DNA of 64,000 bases from the NCBI GenBank assembly GCA_027488395.1, contig JAIYBT010000025.1:1-64000 (forward strand), in the 5' to 3' direction. Shown here piece by piece: positions 27,749-37,228 of this stretch (position 1 is its first letter; each line of letters starts with the position of its first letter). The position numbers and the translations under genes were made by a program. Origin of the DNA: Methylophilaceae bacterium. Its GTDB lineage: Bacteria > Pseudomonadota > Gammaproteobacteria > Burkholderiales > Methylophilaceae. The notes below the pieces were generated by a model that was not told the origin of the DNA, ran no database searches, and saw only the letters and a list, made by a program, of their open reading frames with translations.

Positions 27749-28561
27749 TTAGTCTTTTACCTCAATCTTTGCCCAAGCCGCAGGCAGAGCGGGATAAGCC
27801 AAAGGCATCTGATCAAGTGCATGGAGCAAAATGTTTGAAACCAATAAATTGCGATTGGTTTTAGAGTCGGCAGGGATCACATACCACGGCGCATACGAAG
27901 TTGACGTGGCTTTGAGCGCTTGCTCATAAGCTTGCATATAACGATCCCAATGTGCGCGTTCATCCAAATCCTTGGGATCAAATTTCCAACATTTTTGTGG
28001 ATCCTGCAAACGCTCTTCCATGCGCTCTTTTTGTACTTCTTTGGATATATGCAAAAAACATTTAATAATGACTGTCCCAGTTTCTGTCAACATGCGCTCA
28101 AAATCGTTGATTTGCTGATAGCGCCTATTGCATTCAGCGTCGTCAATCCAATCATGTACTTTGACAATCAAGACATCCTCATAATGGCTGCGATTAAAAA
28201 TGACTAATTCCCCATTTTGCGGCACTTGCGCGTGGATGCGCCAAAGATAATCATGCGCGAGCTCATGATGCGTCGGCGCTTTAAAACTCGCCAGACGTAT
28301 ACCCAATGGATCACACTCACTAAACACATGCTTAATCGTACCGTCTTTGCCACTGGCATCCATGCCTTGCAAAATCAGCAATAACTTGTGTTTACCTTGT
28401 GCGTGCAAAATGTCTTGGCGGGCACTAATCAACTCAGCAATACGAGATAACGCTGCATTATCTTTAAGCTTATCGCCCGAGCGCAGCGATTGATCGGTTG
28501 GTTTAAATTGTTTAAGGGAAAACTTATTCGCTTTTACCCGATACCGTTCAATGTCAGCCAT
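27749..28561 (-). CDS. Polyphosphate kinase 2 family protein
   Basis: Transfers phosphate between polyphosphate and nucleotides. 270 residues from the ATG at 28561 (an in-frame TTG lies 5 codons earlier). It contains Walker A LQGMDASGKDG, the family motif FNRSHYEDVLIV, and the lid-region RAHWDRYMQAYEQAL. A single PPK2 domain of this length usually phosphorylates AMP or ADP. Adjacent to but not obviously coupled with the sensor kinase. Confidence 0.9.
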   Translation of the reverse strand: MADIERYRVKANKFSLKQFKPTDQSLRSGDKLKDNAALSRIAELISARQDILHAQGKHKLLLILQGMDASGKDGTIKHVFSECDPLGIRLASFKAPTHHELAHDYLWRIHAQVPQNGELVIFNRSHYEDVLIVKVHDWIDDAECNRRYQQINDFERMLTETGTVIIKCFLHISKEVQKERMEERLQDPQKCWKFDPKDLDERAHWDRYMQAYEQALKATSTSYAPWYVIPADSKTNRNLLVSNILLHALDQMPLAYPALPAAWAKIEVKD

Positions 28562-28681
28562 TATTTTAGTCGCCAAAAGAATACATGTTGAATGAGTTTA
28601 ACTTAAAAGTATGCTGTCAGCGTATGCTCAATAGCGTTGTTTGACTTCTAGCAATAGAGAATCAGCCACACAATATGGCAT

Positions 28682-28705
28682 AAAAAAAGCCAGCGTAAGC
28701 TGGCT
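28682..28705 (-). terminator. Intrinsic terminator after typA
   Basis: Minus strand: AGCCAGC-TTAC-GCTGGCT followed by six or more T. It lies 8 bases past the typA stop codon. Confidence 0.85.
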
Positions 28706-28712
28706 TGGTGAA

Positions 28713-30521
28713 TTAGTCTTTTGAAGCACGTTTGCGCTCGTGCTCTAACAGGTAGCGTTTGCGCAGACGAATGGTTTTTGGTGTGATTTCGACCAACTCA
28801 TCATCATCAATAAACTCTACAGCACTTTCTAAGCTTAATGAAACTGGCGGAATCAAACGCACCGCTTCATCTGTACCAGAGGCGCGCACGTTTGTCAGTT
28901 GTTTACCCTTGATCGGGTTCACAACTAGATCATTGTCGCGGCTATGAATGCCGATGATCATGCCTTCATACAGCCTGTCACCTGGGCTAGAGAACATTTT
29001 GCCGCGATCTTGCAACTTCCATAAAGCATAGGCAACAGCCTCGCCTTGTTCGGCTGAAATAAGTACACCGTTACGACGGCCTGGCATGTCTGCTTTTAGA
29101 GGCGCGTATTCGTCAAAAATGTGCGCCATCAAACCGGTACCACGGGTTAAGGTTAAGAACTCACCCTGGAAGCCAATCAGGCCACGCGCTGGAATGCGAT
29201 ATTCCAAACGTGTGCGACCGTTACCATCAGATTCCATATTGCTCATTTCACCGCGGCGACGGCCCAACTCTTCCATGACCGCGCCCTGATTTTCATCTTC
29301 AACGTCTACGGTCAGGATTTCATAAGGTTCACATTTTTCACCATTGATTTCTCTGTACACAACACGTGGTTTACCTACGGCAATTTCAAAGCCTTCACGA
29401 CGCATATTTTCTAGCAAAATGGTCAGGTGCAATTCACCACGACCAGACACTCGGAACACATCGGTATCTTCAGTATCTTCAACGCGCAAAGCAACGTTCA
29501 CCAACAACTCTTTAGTTAAACGATCACGAATTTGACGTGAGGTGATAAATTTGCCTTCAGTGCCCGCTAATGGTGAGGTATTAACCATAAAGTCCATGGT
29601 CAACGTTGGCTCATCTACTCCCAGATGCGGCAAACCGACAGGCTTGTCGCGATCACAGATGGTGAAACCAATACCGATTTCTTCGATTCCTGAAATGATG
29701 ACAATGTCACCAGCTTCTGCTTCTTCAACTGGCACGCGCTCCAACCCTTGAAAGCCCAGTACCTGATTGATGCGGCCTTGTGCGACTTGTTCATCTTCGC
29801 GCATCACTGCCACGACTTGGCCTGGCTTGATGCGACCGTTGGTGATACGACCAACGCCCAAACGCCCTGTATAAGTTGAATAATCCAAGGCTGAGATTTG
29901 CAATTGCAAAGGTGCATTGCTGTCGCCCTTAGGTGGCTCAACGTGACTCAAAATCGTTTCAAACAAAGCGCGCATATTGTCTGAAGGGCTATTCATATTA
30001 AGTGTTGCAAAGCCATTCAAGGCGGATGCATACACCACAGGGAAGTCTAGTTGCTCATCTGTTGCACCCAAGTTGGCAAACAAATCAAACGTGTGGTTAA
30101 TCACCCAATCCGGACGCGCACTTGGACGGTCTACCTTGTTGATCACAACAATTGGCTTCAAGCCTAAGGCCAGTGCTTTTTTCGTCACGAAACGGGTCTG
30201 AGGCATTGGGCCGTCAACCGCATCCACCAACAGCAGAACACCATCCACCATCCCCAATACGCGCTCTACCTCACCACCAAAATCGGCGTGGCCTGGGGTA
30301 TCCACGATATTGATATGTGTACCTTCATACGTTAAAGCGGTATTTTTGGCCAAAATGGTAATGCCACGCTCTTTTTCAAGATCATTGCTATCCATCACAC
30401 GCTCAGTCACCGCTTGGTGTGAGGCAAAAGTACCTGACTGTTGCAAAAGTTTGTCAACCATGGTGGTTTTGCCGTGATCGACGTGCGCGATAATTGCGAT
30501 ATTTCTAAGGTTACGTGCCAT
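28713..30521 (-). CDS. typA: Ribosome-binding translational GTPase TypA/BipA
   Basis: EF-G-like GTPase that binds the 70S ribosome and aids assembly or stress growth. 602 residues from the ATG at 30521 (two ATGs lie 4 and 13 codons earlier). G-domain motifs: AHVDHGKTT (G1), RGITI (G2), DTPGHADF (G3), NKVD (G4). Domains II, III and V follow, with the BipA-specific C-terminal domain ([16 protein letters not shown]). Length agrees with the family. Confidence 0.97.
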   Translation of the reverse strand: MARNLRNIAIIAHVDHGKTTMVDKLLQQSGTFASHQAVTERVMDSNDLEKERGITILAKNTALTYEGTHINIVDTPGHADFGGEVERVLGMVDGVLLLVDAVDGPMPQTRFVTKKALALGLKPIVVINKVDRPSARPDWVINHTFDLFANLGATDEQLDFPVVYASALNGFATLNMNSPSDNMRALFETILSHVEPPKGDSNAPLQLQISALDYSTYTGRLGVGRITNGRIKPGQVVAVMREDEQVAQGRINQVLGFQGLERVPVEEAEAGDIVIISGIEEIGIGFTICDRDKPVGLPHLGVDEPTLTMDFMVNTSPLAGTEGKFITSRQIRDRLTKELLVNVALRVEDTEDTDVFRVSGRGELHLTILLENMRREGFEIAVGKPRVVYREINGEKCEPYEILTVDVEDENQGAVMEELGRRRGEMSNMESDGNGRTRLEYRIPARGLIGFQGEFLTLTRGTGLMAHIFDEYAPLKADMPGRRNGVLISAEQGEAVAYALWKLQDRGKMFSSPGDRLYEGMIIGIHSRDNDLVVNPIKGKQLTNVRASGTDEAVRLIPPVSLSLESAVEFIDDDELVEITPKTIRLRKRYLLEHERKRASKD

Positions 30522-30574
30522 GTATACTGCCATCAGTTTTAAAGGGCGCGATTTTATCACAGTTCACTAAATAA

Positions 30575-30602
30575 TTGACTTTTAAAATAAAATGGCTATA
30601 CT
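30575..30602 (+). promoter_or_regulatory. Sigma-70 promoter of the RNA helicase operon
   Basis: TTGACT (30575-30580), 16-bp spacer, TATACT (30597-30602). It lies about 270 bases upstream of the first helicase gene and points towards it. It is divergent from typA. Confidence 0.75.
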
Positions 30603-30607
30603 GCGCA

Positions 30608-30878
30608 CAACTTCAAAACGTAACTCTATTCTTCATCTACGTTTTGAGATCATTGCCCTGACCCATCAAACCTTCGTGAATGATTGAAGCGTTTATCTTT
30701 AGAGGTATCTTTCCTCTTCTTTTATCGGTTAGTGGCCATGCCCTTTGCGCCGGTAAAAGCAAACTATCCTCATGAATGCTTTCACTTTTTGTGGTTAATA
30801 CAATTTGTATGACCCTATATAAGTGTTGATGACTGCTTTACTAGCGCCCTTTATAATTGTTTTATGAAAGGGACATCC
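30608..30878 (+). promoter_or_regulatory. Long structured 5' leader of the DEAD-box helicase operon
   Basis: About 270 nt between promoter and helicase start. It holds two sizeable hairpins: TCAAAACGTA (30613-30622) with TACGTTTTGA (30638-30647), and CTTTTATCGG (30719-30728) with CCGGTAAAAG (30750-30759, one G-T pair). A small AGAGG/CCTCT stem lies between them. It also contains a 31-codon open frame from ATG 30680 to TGA 30775 with a hydrophobic core but no Shine-Dalgarno. Known DEAD-box cold-shock helicase mRNAs have long leaders, so post-transcriptional or autoregulatory control is plausible. Confidence 0.55.
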
Positions 30879-32501
30879 TTGTCTTTTGCAGAATTAAATC
30901 TTGATCCAGCCATTTTGCGTGCTTTAACCGACGCAGGTTACGAAAACCCAACCGCAATACAAGCGCAATCTATTCCTGATGCTTTACTAGGCCGTGACAT
31001 TATGGCTTCAGCGCAAACAGGCACGGGTAAAACAGCCGCATTTACACTTCCCGCTTTAAATTTATTAGCAACACCACACCCAGTGCGTAGCCGTGGGCCA
31101 CGTATTCTAGTGTTAACGCCCACTCGTGAACTCGCAGCACAAGTGAACGAAGCCGCGCGTAAATATGGTAAGTTTTTGCGTGCGCGTTGCATTAGTATTG
31201 TGGGTGGCATGCCTTACCCATTGCAAAACAAATTACTCTCGCAACCGCTTGATATTTTAGTCGCGACACCAGGCCGCTTTATTGATCACCTAGAGCGTGG
31301 TCGTATTGATTTAAGCCGTTTACAAATGTTGGTCCTCGATGAAGCCGACCGCATGCTCGACATGGGTTTTATGCCTGATGTTGAGAAAATTTGTGACGCC
31401 TTACCGGCCGATCGCCAAACCTTGCTGTTCTCTGCCACCTTAGATGGCATCATGGATATCGGCAAACGCTTTTTGAAAAATCCATTGACCATTCAAGTGG
31501 CAGGACAAAAAGAAAAACATGCCAACATTGAGCAACGCTTGCACTTTGTGGATGACATGAACCACAAAAACAAATTGCTTGAGCATTTATTAATCGCCCC
31601 AGATGTGAATCAAACCATCATTTTCACAAGTACCAAGCGTCATGCAGATTTACTAGCCGAAGACTTGTATGCAGCCGGCCATAGCACTGCAGCGTTGCAT
31701 GGTGATATGACGCAAGGTGCACGTAACCGCACCTTAACTAAATTGCGTCATGGCGATGTCAAAGTATTGGTTGCCACCGACGTTGCTGCGCGTGGTATTG
31801 ATGTACAAGGGATTAGCCATGTAATCAACTACGATTTGCCAAAATTTGCTGAAGACTACGTGCACCGTATTGGCAGAACTGGCCGTGCGAATAACACTGG
31901 CGTCGCCATTTCATTTGCTTCAAATACTGACCGTCATTTATTACGGAAAATTGAGCAATATACAGGGCAGAAATTAACGGCTGAAGTCATCGCTGGCTTT
32001 GAGCCAAAGCGTGCCATGCGTAATGATGATAGCGCTGGAGATAGTCGTCGTGGCAAACGGCCAAGCCGACCTCAAGGTCGCGGTGCGCCACAAGGGCAAC
32101 GCCGTGATGCAAACAGTTCTTTTGGTGACCGCGTCATGCGTGAAGGCAATGCAGGCGATCGCGCCGCTCGCCCAAGTGCACGTCCAGATCAAGCGCGCGG
32201 CTTTGAAAACCGCGCACCACGTGTTGAAGGACAGGTGCGCGCAATGAAACCCAAAACTGATCGTGAAGTAAATGGCAATAGCAAAAGCTACACCAAAGAT
32301 ACGGATTTTCAGTTTGCTCGCGCGTTAACTGAAGAGTTTGGCCAACGTCGTCCTCGTACACAAGGTCAAGCGCCCGCAAAAACAGGTGAGCGCTTTGGTC
32401 AACCAAGTGGTCAACGTACCAACAAAGCGGCAGGAAATAAACCTAACGCAACCAAATCTTATGGCGATCAAGCGCCTAGACGTCCACGTTCATTTGTTTA
32501 A
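30879..32501 (+). CDS. DEAD-box RNA helicase, RhlE type
   Basis: ATP-dependent RNA unwinding in ribosome assembly or mRNA turnover. About 540 residues. Motifs: Q motif (YENPTAIQAQSIP), I AQTGTGKTA, Ia PTRELAAQ, II VLDEADRMLDMGF, III SAT, V ARGIDVQG, VI HRIGRTGRA. The C-terminal tail of ~150 residues is rich in Arg/Gly/Pro/Gln and probably disordered RNA binding. The start is taken as TTG 30879 (MSFAELNLDP, AAAGGG upstream); an in-frame ATG at 30864 gives five more residues but has no ribosome site. Confidence 0.93.
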   Translation: MSFAELNLDPAILRALTDAGYENPTAIQAQSIPDALLGRDIMASAQTGTGKTAAFTLPALNLLATPHPVRSRGPRILVLTPTRELAAQVNEAARKYGKFLRARCISIVGGMPYPLQNKLLSQPLDILVATPGRFIDHLERGRIDLSRLQMLVLDEADRMLDMGFMPDVEKICDALPADRQTLLFSATLDGIMDIGKRFLKNPLTIQVAGQKEKHANIEQRLHFVDDMNHKNKLLEHLLIAPDVNQTIIFTSTKRHADLLAEDLYAAGHSTAALHGDMTQGARNRTLTKLRHGDVKVLVATDVAARGIDVQGISHVINYDLPKFAEDYVHRIGRTGRANNTGVAISFASNTDRHLLRKIEQYTGQKLTAEVIAGFEPKRAMRNDDSAGDSRRGKRPSRPQGRGAPQGQRRDANSSFGDRVMREGNAGDRAARPSARPDQARGFENRAPRVEGQVRAMKPKTDREVNGNSKSYTKDTDFQFARALTEEFGQRRPRTQGQAPAKTGERFGQPSGQRTNKAAGNKPNATKSYGDQAPRRPRSFV

Positions 32502-32510
32502 CGATTAACC

Positions 32511-33968
32511 ATGAGTGATCAAACCATCACCACATTTAGTGCATTAGGACTGGCTGAGCCGTTATTAAAGGCCATTAACGAATCTGGCTACACCACGCCA
32601 ACGCCGATACAGGCTCAAGCTATTCCGATTGCATTACAAGGCACTGATTTGATGGCTGGCGCACAAACTGGGACTGGGAAAACGGCAGCGTTTTCCCTGC
32701 CTATTTTGCACACACTACTGCCGTTTTCAAGCAGTAGTACTTCGCCTGCCAAACATCCAATCCGAGCACTCGTACTTGCACCGACCAGAGAACTGGCGAT
32801 TCAAGTGCATGACAATATTAAGACCTATGCCAAACACACCCACTTGAGAAGCTTAGTGGTGTATGGCGGTGTAGATATCAAAACGCAAACGCCCAGTTTA
32901 AAAACAGGTGTGGAAATATTGGTTGCGACGCCAGGCAGACTGTTGGACCATGTAGAGCAAAAAACACTTTCGCTAAGCCAAGTACAATTTTTAGTACTGG
33001 ACGAGGCAGATCGAATGCTAGACATGGGCTTTATGCCGGACTTGAAGCGTATTTTGGCTTTATTGCCAACACAGCGTCAAAACTTGATGTTTTCAGCGAC
33101 ATTTTCTAACGACATTAAAAAACTGGCAGATGCATTTTTAAATCAACCGACGCTGATTGAAGTGGCAAGAAGCAATGCGACCAATGACAACGTTGAACAA
33201 AAAGCATATTTGGTGAATAGCGCAGACAAAGCGCGTTTTTTGGTACAACTGCTCAAACAGCAAGCAAGCAAACAAGTCATTATTTTTACCAAAACCAAAA
33301 TGGCCGCAAGCCAATTGGCTAAAACCCTAGAACGAGCAGAGATTTCATGCAGTGCGATTCACGGTGATAAAACGCAAAAAGAACGCATTGAAGCGCTAGA
33401 TGCGTTTAAAGCCGGCACCATTGATGCATTGGTCGCCACCGATGTTGCGGCACGCGGTTTAGATATTTCAGATTTACCATTAGTCATCAATTATGAAATA
33501 TCAACCTCACCAGAAGATTATGTGCATCGCATTGGTCGTACTGGTCGTGCGGGTGCAAAAGGGGTGGCGATTTCTTTGATTGATGAAGAAGAAACCAAAT
33601 ACTTTGATGACATTGAAAAACTGATTAAAAAACAGATCCCAAGAGTCCAAGCACAGATTGAGCGAACATCCTCAACACGCGCAACAAAAGAAGAGAGTGC
33701 TGTTAGAAAATCAATTGGGCGGCAACATGGCGCTAAATCATCACAAGATGCTTGGTTTAACCAACCCTACCAACCCAACCCAGTGGTTGCTAAAGACACG
33801 CCAGCCAATATAACAACGCATGCAAATAAGCGTCAAGTGGTCGCCGCGTTGTTAGGGGGTCTCAATGGCTTTCAACCCACGATATTGACCTCGCAAAAGC
33901 GCACGCGCACGCGCGAATCAAACCAAACAAAATCAAAAGAAGCGCAACAACCTAGCGAATCATCGTAG
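32511..33968 (+). CDS. rhlE: Second DEAD-box RNA helicase, RhlE type
   Basis: 485 residues, 9 bases downstream of the first helicase, so very likely co-transcribed. Motifs: Q motif YTTPTPIQAQAIP, AQTGTGKTA, PTRELAIQ, LDEADRMLDMGFMPD, SATFS, ARGLDISD, HRIGRTGRAG. The C-terminal extension is shorter, basic and Ser/Thr/Lys rich. The two proteins differ enough outside the motifs to be old paralogues rather than a recent duplication. Two RhlE-like helicases in one transcript suggests joint roles in ribosome or RNA metabolism. Confidence 0.93.
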   Translation: MSDQTITTFSALGLAEPLLKAINESGYTTPTPIQAQAIPIALQGTDLMAGAQTGTGKTAAFSLPILHTLLPFSSSSTSPAKHPIRALVLAPTRELAIQVHDNIKTYAKHTHLRSLVVYGGVDIKTQTPSLKTGVEILVATPGRLLDHVEQKTLSLSQVQFLVLDEADRMLDMGFMPDLKRILALLPTQRQNLMFSATFSNDIKKLADAFLNQPTLIEVARSNATNDNVEQKAYLVNSADKARFLVQLLKQQASKQVIIFTKTKMAASQLAKTLERAEISCSAIHGDKTQKERIEALDAFKAGTIDALVATDVAARGLDISDLPLVINYEISTSPEDYVHRIGRTGRAGAKGVAISLIDEEETKYFDDIEKLIKKQIPRVQAQIERTSSTRATKEESAVRKSIGRQHGAKSSQDAWFNQPYQPNPVVAKDTPANITTHANKRQVVAALLGGLNGFQPTILTSQKRTRTRESNQTKSKEAQQPSESS

Positions 33969-34014
33969 GGTTGCTATCGCAATTCGCCGTCAGTATGTGA
34001 TGGCAAGCCAGAGC

Positions 34015-34045
34015 AAATCGTGCTGAAGCTTATTCAGCACGATTT
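34015..34045. terminator. 13-bp perfect hairpin between convergent rhlE and hemoglobin genes
   Basis: AAATCGTGCTGAA and TTCAGCACGATTT flank GCTTA. It overlaps the last codons of the minus-strand hemoglobin gene and ends both convergent transcripts. Only three T follow, so it is a moderate terminator or a stabiliser. Confidence 0.55.
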
Positions 34046-34455
34046 CGCATAAAGTCTGCAACCCCATACAATTGCGTTGCAAAGTGTTGAATCAAAGTAG
34101 GTTCTAACTCAATATGATGCATGGCTTTAATCATGCAATACATCCATTGATCACGTTCTGACTCACCGATTGAAAACGGCAGATGACGCGCACGTAATCT
34201 TGGATGTCCGTAGCGCTCCACATACAGTGGTGGGCCGCCAGACCAACCTGTTAAAAACATAAACAACTTTTCTCGCGCTTGCGTCATGTCAACAGGATGC
34301 ATGGCACGAATGCCTGCCGCTTTTGGATCTTGCTCCATGGTGTCATAGAAGGTTTCAACAAGCGTTCTCAGCCGCGCGGTGGCCTGCTCGCCGCCACCCA
34401 ACCAATCAAATAACGATTGTTTCGGTGGCGTCAAATTCCCACTAACCTCAGACAT
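34030..34455 (-). CDS. Group II truncated hemoglobin
   Basis: Small heme protein that binds oxygen or NO, likely protecting against oxidative or nitrosative stress. 141 residues: 2-on-2 globin with Tyr37 (B10, ETFYDTM), proximal His91 in GHPRLRARHLPF, Trp104 (G8, RDQWMYCM) typical of group II, and the family phrase FLTGWSGGPPLY. It lies 3 bases after purT, so it is probably co-transcribed. Confidence 0.92.
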   Translation of the reverse strand: MSEVSGNLTPPKQSLFDWLGGGEQATARLRTLVETFYDTMEQDPKAAGIRAMHPVDMTQAREKLFMFLTGWSGGPPLYVERYGHPRLRARHLPFSIGESERDQWMYCMIKAMHHIELEPTLIQHFATQLYGVADFMRNRAE

Positions 34456-34458
34456 GGA

Positions 34459-35673
34459 TCATTCCTTTACAACGCGGTCAGACGTAGGCAACACCTGATT
34501 CGCCACCAATTTCGCACGTTCACGCGCTAACTCGACAGTATCAGCAGTCGCAAGCGCCACGCCCATCCGTCGCTTGATAAACGATTCGGGCTTACCAAAT
34601 AAACGAATATCACTGTTTGGCACATGCAGCGCTTGATCAACCCCGTGAAATGCCAGCGTTTGCGTATCGGCACCGCCATAAATCACTGCACTGGCGCCAC
34701 ACTCACGTTGCGTCACATCCACTGGCAAGCCTAATATGGCCCGTGCATGTAACTCAAATTCATTGAGTCGCTGTGTACACATGGTCACCATACCAGTATC
34801 GTGTGGACGCGGACTCACCTCCGAAAACCAAACCTGCTCACCTTTGACAAACAATTCAACGCCAAACAAGCCTAAACCACCCAATGCATCAGTGATTTTT
34901 TTAGCAATGTGTTGTGCGTTTATCAGCGCCTGAGGATGCATGGCTTGTGGTTGCCAGCTTTCTACATAATCACCTTGCTTTTGAATATGGCCAATCGGCG
35001 CACAAAAGCTGGTTTCAATTGCCCCAGCCGCATTTTTTGAGCGCACGGTGAGCAACGTAATTTCGTAGTCAAACTCAATTTGACCTTCCACAATGACAAC
35101 ACCTTGATTGACGCGACCACCCGATGCTGCATATGCCCAGGCTGCAGAGACCTCAGAGGCGCTAGAAATACGTGATTGGCCTTTGCCGCTGGATGACATG
35201 GTTGGTTTAATAAAACATGGGTATCCAATGCCTTGGTCGATGGCGGTTTGTAACTCCGCCTCACTGCGGGCAAAGGCGTAAGAAGACGTTGGCAATGCCA
35301 GTGTTTCTGCCGCTAACCTTCTGATCCCCTCACGATTCATGGTGAGTTGTACTGCCCGCACGGTAGGCACGACCGTCACACCTGAGGCTTCAATCTCAGC
35401 CAGTGCGTCTGTATTTAAGGCTTCAATTTCGGGTACTATCAAATGCGGTTTGACTTGATTGACTAATGCTTTTAATGCCTCTGCATCTGTCATATCGATG
35501 GTAAACGCATGATGCGCAACTTGATGGCCTGGCGCGTTTTCATAGCGATCCACTGCCGTGACTTCCACCCCTAAACGTTGCAATGCAATGATGACCTCTT
35601 TTCCCAGCTCACCGCTGCCGAGTAACATGACTTTGGTGGCGTTAGCGCTTAAAGGGGTTCCAATCATGCTCAT
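34459..35673 (-). CDS. purT: Formate-dependent phosphoribosylglycinamide formyltransferase (PurT)
   Basis: Makes formyl-GAR in purine synthesis from formate and ATP, bypassing formyl-tetrahydrofolate. This suits a methylotroph that produces formate. 404 residues: N-terminal pre-ATP-grasp fold ([13 protein letters not shown]), ATP-grasp core ([15 protein letters not shown], then [22 protein letters not shown]), and C-terminal domain with [12 protein letters not shown]. Length is standard for PurT. Upstream of the truncated hemoglobin. Confidence 0.96.
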   Translation of the reverse strand: MSMIGTPLSANATKVMLLGSGELGKEVIIALQRLGVEVTAVDRYENAPGHQVAHHAFTIDMTDAEALKALVNQVKPHLIVPEIEALNTDALAEIEASGVTVVPTVRAVQLTMNREGIRRLAAETLALPTSSYAFARSEAELQTAIDQGIGYPCFIKPTMSSSGKGQSRISSASEVSAAWAYAASGGRVNQGVVIVEGQIEFDYEITLLTVRSKNAAGAIETSFCAPIGHIQKQGDYVESWQPQAMHPQALINAQHIAKKITDALGGLGLFGVELFVKGEQVWFSEVSPRPHDTGMVTMCTQRLNEFELHARAILGLPVDVTQRECGASAVIYGGADTQTLAFHGVDQALHVPNSDIRLFGKPESFIKRRMGVALATADTVELARERAKLVANQVLPTSDRVVKE

Positions 35674-35787
35674 GCTCCGATAAAAAGCGCAATGATAACA
35701 TGGCAGTGCAAGGGCTATTGAGCGAGGATTTAAGAAATGGCGGATCGCGTGCCAACAGCAAACGCAATCAGTGCATGCAAATCACGT

Positions 35788-37203
35788 TTATAGTGCAATG
35801 CCATGCTTATCCATGCGGTAGCGCATGGTCATACGGGTAATACCAAGAATACGGGCAGCTTTCGACACATTATTGCGCGCTTGATCGAGCGCATTCATTA
35901 AAATGACACGTTCTGCATCATCCAAGGTCATTGGTACATCCATTAAGGATGGGATTGCCATGGTCGAGGTCATGACCGTCGGCAGTCCTAAATCGGATTC
36001 ATGAATTTGAGATTGATTCGACATCAATACAGCACGGCTGATTTGATGACGCATCTCACGTACATTACCAGGCCAAGGATAGGCTTGAATCGCCATCAAC
36101 GCCGACGTGCTAAATTCATGCGTGGGTAGCGCGTAACGTTTTTCTGTGAGCTGTTTAAAATAATTGGCTAATAACAAAATATCTTGACCGCGATCTCGCA
36201 ACGGCGGCATCTGCATGCTGATCACATTTAGTCGATAATACAAATCCGAACGGAAGCGCCCTTCCGCCGACATTGCATGTAAATCGCGATTGGTTGCCGC
36301 GATGATACGCGCCAGCACTGGTCGCTCCTTGGTCGAGCCTAAGCGCCTAACCATTCTGCGTTCCAGCACATTGAGTAATTTTGCTTGCAAGCCTAAAGGC
36401 AATTCACCAATTTCATCCAAGAATAACGAGCCATCTTCCGCGGATTCGATCAAGCCAGGACGGGTGGCAATTGCGTTAGTAAATGCGCCCTTTTCATGTC
36501 CAAATAATTCACTTTCAATCAGCTCGGCAGGTAGCGAGGCACAATCTATATGTACAAAGGGTTTATCGCGATTTACGCAATGCGCATGTAGATAACGCGC
36601 CACCACATCTTTACCCGTCCCCGTCTCACCCACAATCAGTACGGTGGGCTGTACCGCATCACTTAAGGCACTGAGCTGCGCAATACGGCTAATTTGTTGG
36701 CGAACACTTTGCATCGCCGCACTCTCACCGATTAATTGCACCGTGTCGTTCGCGACAGAATCACGTTGCCTCGAATAATCTAAGCTGGTTTGCAATTCTG
36801 AGGTTTTTTCATTTTTCTGGATAATGAGCAATAACTCATCTAGATCAATCGGTTTTTTTAGATAATCAATTGCTCCCATTTTGATGGCATTGACAGCATC
36901 AGAAACCTCCCCAAAAGCTGTCATCACGATGGTGTTGACGTTTTTAAGCACAAATTCCGTCAACATATCCAAGCCATTGCCATCTGGCAACCGCATATCA
37001 AGCAACGCCATATCAGGCTCAAACTGCTTGAGTAGTAACTTAGCATCATGCAGGTTTTCCGCATGCTCGCACTCAAAGCCTGCTTTTTGCAGCCTTTTCA
37101 CGACGGCTCTTGCAAAGAGCACTTCGTCTTCCACCAATAACACCTTCTTTTTAAACGGAAAGTGGGTGGATTTCTCTGCATTACCAGACAATTGTGCGAG
37201 CAC
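35788..37203 (-). CDS. Sigma-54-dependent response regulator (NtrC family)
   Basis: 471 residues: receiver domain with Asp69 (MALLDMRLPDG), AAA+ sigma-54 activation domain with Walker A GETGTGKD, the GAFTNA loop (ESELFGHEKGAFTNA) and LDEIGELP, and a Fis-type C-terminal helix-turn-helix (ARILGITRMTMRYRM). Starts with GTG at 37203, 3 bases after a perfect AAGGAGGT (37207-37214). No cognate kinase is adjacent. It follows the TonB receptor gene by 26 bases in the same direction. Confidence 0.92.
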   Translation of the reverse strand: MLAQLSGNAEKSTHFPFKKKVLLVEDEVLFARAVVKRLQKAGFECEHAENLHDAKLLLKQFEPDMALLDMRLPDGNGLDMLTEFVLKNVNTIVMTAFGEVSDAVNAIKMGAIDYLKKPIDLDELLLIIQKNEKTSELQTSLDYSRQRDSVANDTVQLIGESAAMQSVRQQISRIAQLSALSDAVQPTVLIVGETGTGKDVVARYLHAHCVNRDKPFVHIDCASLPAELIESELFGHEKGAFTNAIATRPGLIESAEDGSLFLDEIGELPLGLQAKLLNVLERRMVRRLGSTKERPVLARIIAATNRDLHAMSAEGRFRSDLYYRLNVISMQMPPLRDRGQDILLLANYFKQLTEKRYALPTHEFSTSALMAIQAYPWPGNVREMRHQISRAVLMSNQSQIHESDLGLPTVMTSTMAIPSLMDVPMTLDDAERVILMNALDQARNNVSKAARILGITRMTMRYRMDKHGIAL

Positions 37204-37228
37204 GCGACCTCCTTAGATCTAAATTAAA

